A program made the translations under genes and the position numbers. A DNA stretch of 8,406 nt from assembly GCA_027451605.1 (NCBI GenBank), contig DAIDJA010000066.1, positions 1 through 8,406 on the forward strand. The letters run 5' to 3'. The notes beneath the pieces are model-generated. The model had not been told where the DNA came from. It searched no databases and was given only the letters and a program-made list of their open reading frames with translations. Below are positions 5,133-8,406 of this stretch, one piece after another (the stretch's first letter is position 1; each line of letters opens with the position of its first letter). The stretch comes from Acidimicrobiales bacterium. Its GTDB lineage: Bacteria > Actinomycetota > Acidimicrobiia > Acidimicrobiales > JABEUL01.

Positions 5133-7196
5133 TTGATTTCAAATCGACTAGATATAACTAACGATAAGCCGACAAAGTATGCCCGAAGTATTTGGGCTAT
5201 TGTCGGCTTAATTTTGATTCTGTGGGGTCTCAGAGTAGCTAATTATGTAACCACTTTGAGCTGGGTTACGTTGTTCGCCATAGTTTCGATCGCTCTTGGC
5301 CTTTTGGTGATTTTTATTGCTTCTATGGCCAAAACTCCTTATAGCCCTGAGCTGCGTTGGGTTGGATTGATTGCATTATTTCTTGTTGTTATTATGTTTG
5401 GCGTCTGGGCTTATTTGCAGATCTACCAAGTTCCGGGGTATGGTACCGATGAAATTGCATTCGATCAGTATGCAGGTTTTCTCGCCGCACATTTCCACAA
5501 CCCGTATTTAACTTCAATGCTGCCTTCGTTTAAACGGTATGGAGTTAGCCCCAATAGTTATACGTTTCTGCTTGACGGAAGCGTGGTATCTCGATTATCT
5601 TATCCTTCTCTGTCATTTTTGTTTTATGTTCCATTGGAGTGGATAGGTATTGATCAGCAAAGTGCGATTATCTTGAATTTAGTCGGTTGGGCCACCGGAA
5701 TGATATTTATGTATCGTCTCCTTCCCCGAGAAATCAAAGGAATTGCGATTATTGTCGGAAGCTTCAGTGTCTACGTCGGATACGCCGTTGGCGGGGTGAC
5801 CGATGCTCTTTTTGTTCCATTTTTGATAGTTGCTGCTTTTCAATGGGATCGGTTCGGACTAAGTGATATGCCTTGGCTACGCCGTTATATATCGCCGATT
5901 GCTTTGGGAATCGCTATGGCTGTTAAACAAAATGCCTGGTTGATACTGCCTTTAATATGTATCGCTCTCTATATTGAAGATCGACACAATATTTCAAATC
6001 AAGGTAATAACTTGAGAAGATCCGTTAGGTATGCGCTTATAACTGTAGTGGCGTTCTTACTTCCCAATCTGCCGTTTATTTTGGATTCACCGTTACAATG
6101 GTTTTCAGGTATATTTCAACCCATACTCGCCCATGCGATCCCGGCTGGGCAGGGAATAGTTGGATTTTCTTTATTTGTTGGCTTAGGCGGAGGTTCACTT
6201 ACTGCATATAGTGTGCTGGAATTTATGGCACTTGTGTTTGTAATAGGCGCTTACGTTATAGGATATCGCTTTATTAAGCAGCTGGTATTTTTTATGCCGT
6301 CATTTGTATTCTTTTTTGCAAGCAGATCTTTTGGATCCTATTTTGTCACCATGCTGCCGGCTTTGATAATTTCATTGGTTAGTACCAGTCGTATTGATGC
6401 GGGTCTCGATAAGTCGAAAGTTGTCTCTATTTATTCAGCAATGTTGATTGCATTGTTGGCGGGATTTGGAGTATCAATATTGTTTAAGTCACCGTTGCAA
6501 CTGAATATTGTTTCCATACATACTACCGGTGAAGTGCAAACCATTGACCAAGTAACTGTTTCTGTTACAAACAATAGTGGGCATCCCGTTACTCCTCATT
6601 TTTCTGTTCAGGAAAGCGGTACGGTTACGGCCTTTTGGAATCCTGTTGGCGGGTCTCCCACAATTTCTGCAAATAGTTCTGAAAATGTGGTGCTTCAGGC
6701 ACCGAACTTTTATGGAATGCCTCCGATTGTCGGGGGATTCCAAGTAGTCGCTTATACAACCAGTCCGGCAACGGTTTCAGTGAGCAGTATTTTTATCGCT
6801 CAGCAATATCATATAAAGATCTATCCAGATGCGGTTGATAAGTTAGTTCCTCTAAATCATGTTATCCCCGTACAAGCCCAACTTGTCAATCAGTTTAATC
6901 AACCGGTTAACCTCTCGAAGGTTAAGATTTACTTTTCACAGATTATCTACGGTCAGAACGGGTTGCTTCCCGGAAATGCCGTAATTTACTCAAAAGATGA
7001 TAATAGTTTGACAAAATATCAGGGAACCAGTCCTGTTTATGCTTTAACAAACAGTACGGGTCAGGCTACCTTTTACATTGAAGGGCGAACATTATTTAGG
7101 GATCCGTTGTATTTTGAGGCTAATTTGGTTAGCTCCACCAAGTATTATCCATTCGGCTATTCTGAGATTCTTTCCATCCGCTTTACATCGGGTTGA
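5133..7196 (+). CDS. multi-pass membrane protein, GT-C glycosyltransferase-like, with extracytoplasmic Ig-like C-terminus
   Basis: The 687-residue product has about 450 residues of membrane segments, the first at roughly 19-38, then 43-64 and 75-95. After the third comes a large loop with 'YGTDEIAF' (D106, E107) and 'HNPY' (123-125). An acidic pair in the first large external loop followed by NPY is characteristic of GT-C enzymes, which move sugar from polyprenyl-phosphate to an acceptor outside the cell. The last membrane helix ends near 453. About 230 outward residues follow, beta-rich; the stretch at about 570-650, with 'VQAQLVNQFNQPVN' and 'TNSTGQATFYIEG', resembles a Big-1/invasin Ig-like domain. 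The start is TTG at 5133, directly after the TAA of the lipoprotein gene; no ATG occurs before the first helix. AGGAA (5113-5117) is 15 bases away, so coupled re-initiation is likely. Family assignment is at superfamily level; donor and acceptor are unknown. Confidence 0.8.
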   Translation: MISNRLDITNDKPTKYARSIWAIVGLILILWGLRVANYVTTLSWVTLFAIVSIALGLLVIFIASMAKTPYSPELRWVGLIALFLVVIMFGVWAYLQIYQVPGYGTDEIAFDQYAGFLAAHFHNPYLTSMLPSFKRYGVSPNSYTFLLDGSVVSRLSYPSLSFLFYVPLEWIGIDQQSAIILNLVGWATGMIFMYRLLPREIKGIAIIVGSFSVYVGYAVGGVTDALFVPFLIVAAFQWDRFGLSDMPWLRRYISPIALGIAMAVKQNAWLILPLICIALYIEDRHNISNQGNNLRRSVRYALITVVAFLLPNLPFILDSPLQWFSGIFQPILAHAIPAGQGIVGFSLFVGLGGGSLTAYSVLEFMALVFVIGAYVIGYRFIKQLVFFMPSFVFFFASRSFGSYFVTMLPALIISLVSTSRIDAGLDKSKVVSIYSAMLIALLAGFGVSILFKSPLQLNIVSIHTTGEVQTIDQVTVSVTNNSGHPVTPHFSVQESGTVTAFWNPVGGSPTISANSSENVVLQAPNFYGMPPIVGGFQVVAYTTSPATVSVSSIFIAQQYHIKIYPDAVDKLVPLNHVIPVQAQLVNQFNQPVNLSKVKIYFSQIIYGQNGLLPGNAVIYSKDDNSLTKYQGTSPVYALTNSTGQATFYIEGRTLFRDPLYFEANLVSSTKYYPFGYSEILSIRFTSG

Positions 7197-7222
7197 CATT
7201 GGTTGGCTTAGCTTGCTATAAT
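7193..7222 (+). promoter_or_regulatory. consensus sigma-70 promoter for the GT2 gene
   Basis: TTGACA (7193-7198) and TATAAT (7217-7222) are both perfect, 18 bases apart, and TGC (7214-7216) makes an extended -10. The -35 contains the TGA stop (7194-7196) of the upstream membrane-protein gene. Transcription should start near 7228-7230, only about 8-10 bases before the ATG at 7238. Confidence 0.85.
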
Positions 7223-7237
7223 TAGTGATGAATTAAT

Positions 7238-8005
7238 ATGATAAACGGGAAAAAAATTGCAGTAGTATTGCCTGCCTATAATGCAGCTTTGACTCTTAAG
7301 GCTACTTTTGATGAAATTGATCACGACATCGTTGATGTTGTGATACTTGTTGATGATTACTCAACCGATGATACCGTTAAAATAGCCAATGAGCTTGGTT
7401 TGATTGTGATCGAACATGATCAAAATAAGGGTTATGGCGGGAATCAAAAGACATGTTACAAGACTGCCTTAGAGCATGATGCCGATATAGTGGTGATGCT
7501 ACATCCCGATTACCAATATACTCCGCTTTTGGTGACTGCGATGTCTTCAATGATAGCCTACGACGTCTATGATTTTGTTCTTGCATCCAGAATAATTGGT
7601 CCGGGAGCCGTGAAAGAAGGCGGAATGCCAATTTGGAAGTATATGGCTAACAGATTTTTGACGGCATTTGAGAACTTAATGATTGGGTATAAATTATCTG
7701 AATATCACTCCGGATTTCGCGCATTTTCCAGAGAGTTGTTGGATTCATTGAGGTTAGACGAATTGTCAGATGATTTTGTCTTTGACAATCAAATGATAGC
7801 TCAGATTGTTTGTGCAAATTTTAAGATAGGAGAGATTTCGTGCCCCACACGCTACGATGAAGATTCATCATCAATTAATTTTAGGCGTAGTGTTAAATAT
7901 GGTCTGGGTGTATTGACTACTTCAATCCAGTACAGACTCCATAAAAATAATATTAAGAAATACTCATATTTAGAGCCACTGCCGTCACCGGCTACAGAGT
8001 ATTAG
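7238..8005 (+). CDS. GT2 family glycosyltransferase, polyprenyl-phosphate sugar synthase type (DPM1-like)
   Basis: The 255-residue product is a cytoplasmic GT-A enzyme expected to transfer a sugar from a nucleotide sugar to polyprenyl phosphate, giving a lipid-linked donor for outer-face enzymes. Motifs in order: 'AVVLPAYNA' (8-16), 'VDDYSTDDT' (38-46) for nucleotide binding, 'NKGYGGNQKT', 'MLHPDYQY' (D91) in the DxD position, 'GGMP', 'EYHSGFRAFSR', 'SDDFVFDNQ' (177-185) and 'PTRYDEDSSSINF'. GGNQKT and SSINFRRSV are typical of a DPM1-like bacterial subgroup. No C-terminal membrane helix is present, so it is soluble or peripheral. The strong promoter at 7193-7222 gives it an independent transcript. 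No Shine-Dalgarno sequence lies before the ATG, but this start fits the fold exactly. The sugar cannot be told from sequence. Confidence 0.93.
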   Translation: MINGKKIAVVLPAYNAALTLKATFDEIDHDIVDVVILVDDYSTDDTVKIANELGLIVIEHDQNKGYGGNQKTCYKTALEHDADIVVMLHPDYQYTPLLVTAMSSMIAYDVYDFVLASRIIGPGAVKEGGMPIWKYMANRFLTAFENLMIGYKLSEYHSGFRAFSRELLDSLRLDELSDDFVFDNQMIAQIVCANFKIGEISCPTRYDEDSSSINFRRSVKYGLGVLTTSIQYRLHKNNIKKYSYLEPLPSPATEY

Positions 8006-8037
8006 GAGCTTTTTCCTAAATAGAGGCTCTTTCCTCT
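8002..8037 (+). other. two tandem small hairpins after the GT2 gene
   Basis: TTAGGA (8002-8007) pairs with TCCTAA (8014-8019) around GCTTTT, and AGAGG (8022-8026) pairs with CCTCT (8033-8037) around CTCTTT. The first stem contains the GT2 stop codon TAG (8003-8005). Neither is followed by a T-run, so they are at best weak terminators. They may alternatively shape the RNA between this gene and the next. Confidence 0.4.
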
Positions 8038-8073
8038 GAGATCGAATGCATTCATCTAAGTTGGATTTGGTCA

Positions 8074-8406
8074 ATGTTTTTAGATAAACGTAAATTACTC
8101 AAGTTTGGCATAGGTCTGCTTTTATCGGCTCAGCTATGGTATTTTATCGCTTATAGCATTGACGTTTTTTCCAGTGGGTCACTATCATGGGATTCGGCTC
8201 TTTATTTTCAACCATGGTGGCTTATTTCAAAAGGTGTATTGTGGCCATACTCGACAACGATTGGGGCTTCTTTTTTTGGCAACCACGGGGAGTTGATACT
8301 CTGGCCACTTGGTTGGGCAGGATATGCATTCAGATCTCCCATATTTTTGCTGATAATCCAGGACTGCGCGATGGTTTTAACCGAAGCCGTTACGATCTAT
8401 TGGATT
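8074..8406 (+). CDS. DUF2079-type integral membrane protein, N-terminal part (cut by window)
   Basis: An ATG at 8074 opens a frame that runs to the right edge: 111 residues are visible. After 'MFLDKRKLLK' a membrane helix spans about residues 11-29. A loop with 'SWDSALYFQPWWLIS' (D40, Q46) follows, then 'FFGNHGELILWPLGW' (H71) and a second helix after 'SPIFLLIIQD'. The order Asp...Gln...Gly...His...Pro...'SP..LL..Q' is that of DUF2079 proteins, large predicted membrane proteins with a GT-C-like layout. The in-frame stop at 8017-8019 and the lack of any earlier start codon fix this ATG; the ribosome site is weak (GGA at 8063-8065, eight bases before). It follows the GT2 gene by 68 bases and is probably part of the same envelope block. 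The C-terminal part is not visible. Confidence 0.85.
   Translation, partial: MFLDKRKLLKFGIGLLLSAQLWYFIAYSIDVFSSGSLSWDSALYFQPWWLISKGVLWPYSTTIGASFFGNHGELILWPLGWAGYAFRSPIFLLIIQDCAMVLTEAVTIYWI

Noticed and set aside
1..8406. CRISPR array, tRNA/rRNA, insertion sequence, phage or defence system
   Set aside because: No regularly spaced repeats, cloverleaf, transposase, terminal repeats or defence-related domains were seen on either strand.

Overview
The window looks like a chromosomal segment of an AT-rich actinobacterium (about 40% G+C by eye). The evidence is the order polA then rpsA, and an S1 protein of the actinobacterial four-domain type with its characteristic 'YDSDGNY' tail motif. PolA carries Tyr at the O-helix position that is Phe in E. 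coli, as in mycobacterial PolA. A low-G+C member of Acidimicrobiia would fit, but that placement is inference and no marker here settles it.

Layout, all genes on the + strand. 1-1310: 3' half of polA, the complete polymerase domain, cut by the window edge. 1311-1683: non-coding leader/spacer ahead of rpsA, with a possible extended -10, a small hairpin and an imperfect tandem repeat. 1684-3021: rpsA. 3022-3331: non-coding, with an AU-rich hairpin after rpsA, a good sigma-70 promoter (perfect -35) and two dyad symmetries. 3332-4078: a secreted, Thr-rich protein with a C-terminal membrane anchor, closed by a textbook intrinsic terminator with a perfect 15-bp stem. 4227-5132: a lipoprotein with six beta-propeller-like repeats. 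5133-7196: a large multi-pass membrane protein of GT-C glycosyltransferase type with an extracytoplasmic Ig-like C-terminus; it starts directly after the lipoprotein stop codon and in the same frame. 7193-7222: a promoter with perfect -35 and extended -10 elements, whose -35 overlaps the stop codon of the membrane protein. 7238-8005: a soluble GT2 polyprenyl-phosphate glycosyltransferase. 8074-8406: the start of a DUF2079-type membrane protein, cut by the right edge.

The first two genes are housekeeping (DNA repair/replication, translation). The rest forms a cell-envelope block. A GT2 enzyme of the DPM1 type would make a lipid-linked sugar on the inner face. The GT-C-like and DUF2079 membrane proteins are plausible users of such a donor on the outer face. 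The lipoprotein and the anchored Thr-rich protein are exported and could be partners or acceptors. This surface-glycosylation reading is inference from families and neighbourhood; no substrate is shown by the sequence. In many actinobacteria coaE follows rpsA; here the envelope block sits in that place.
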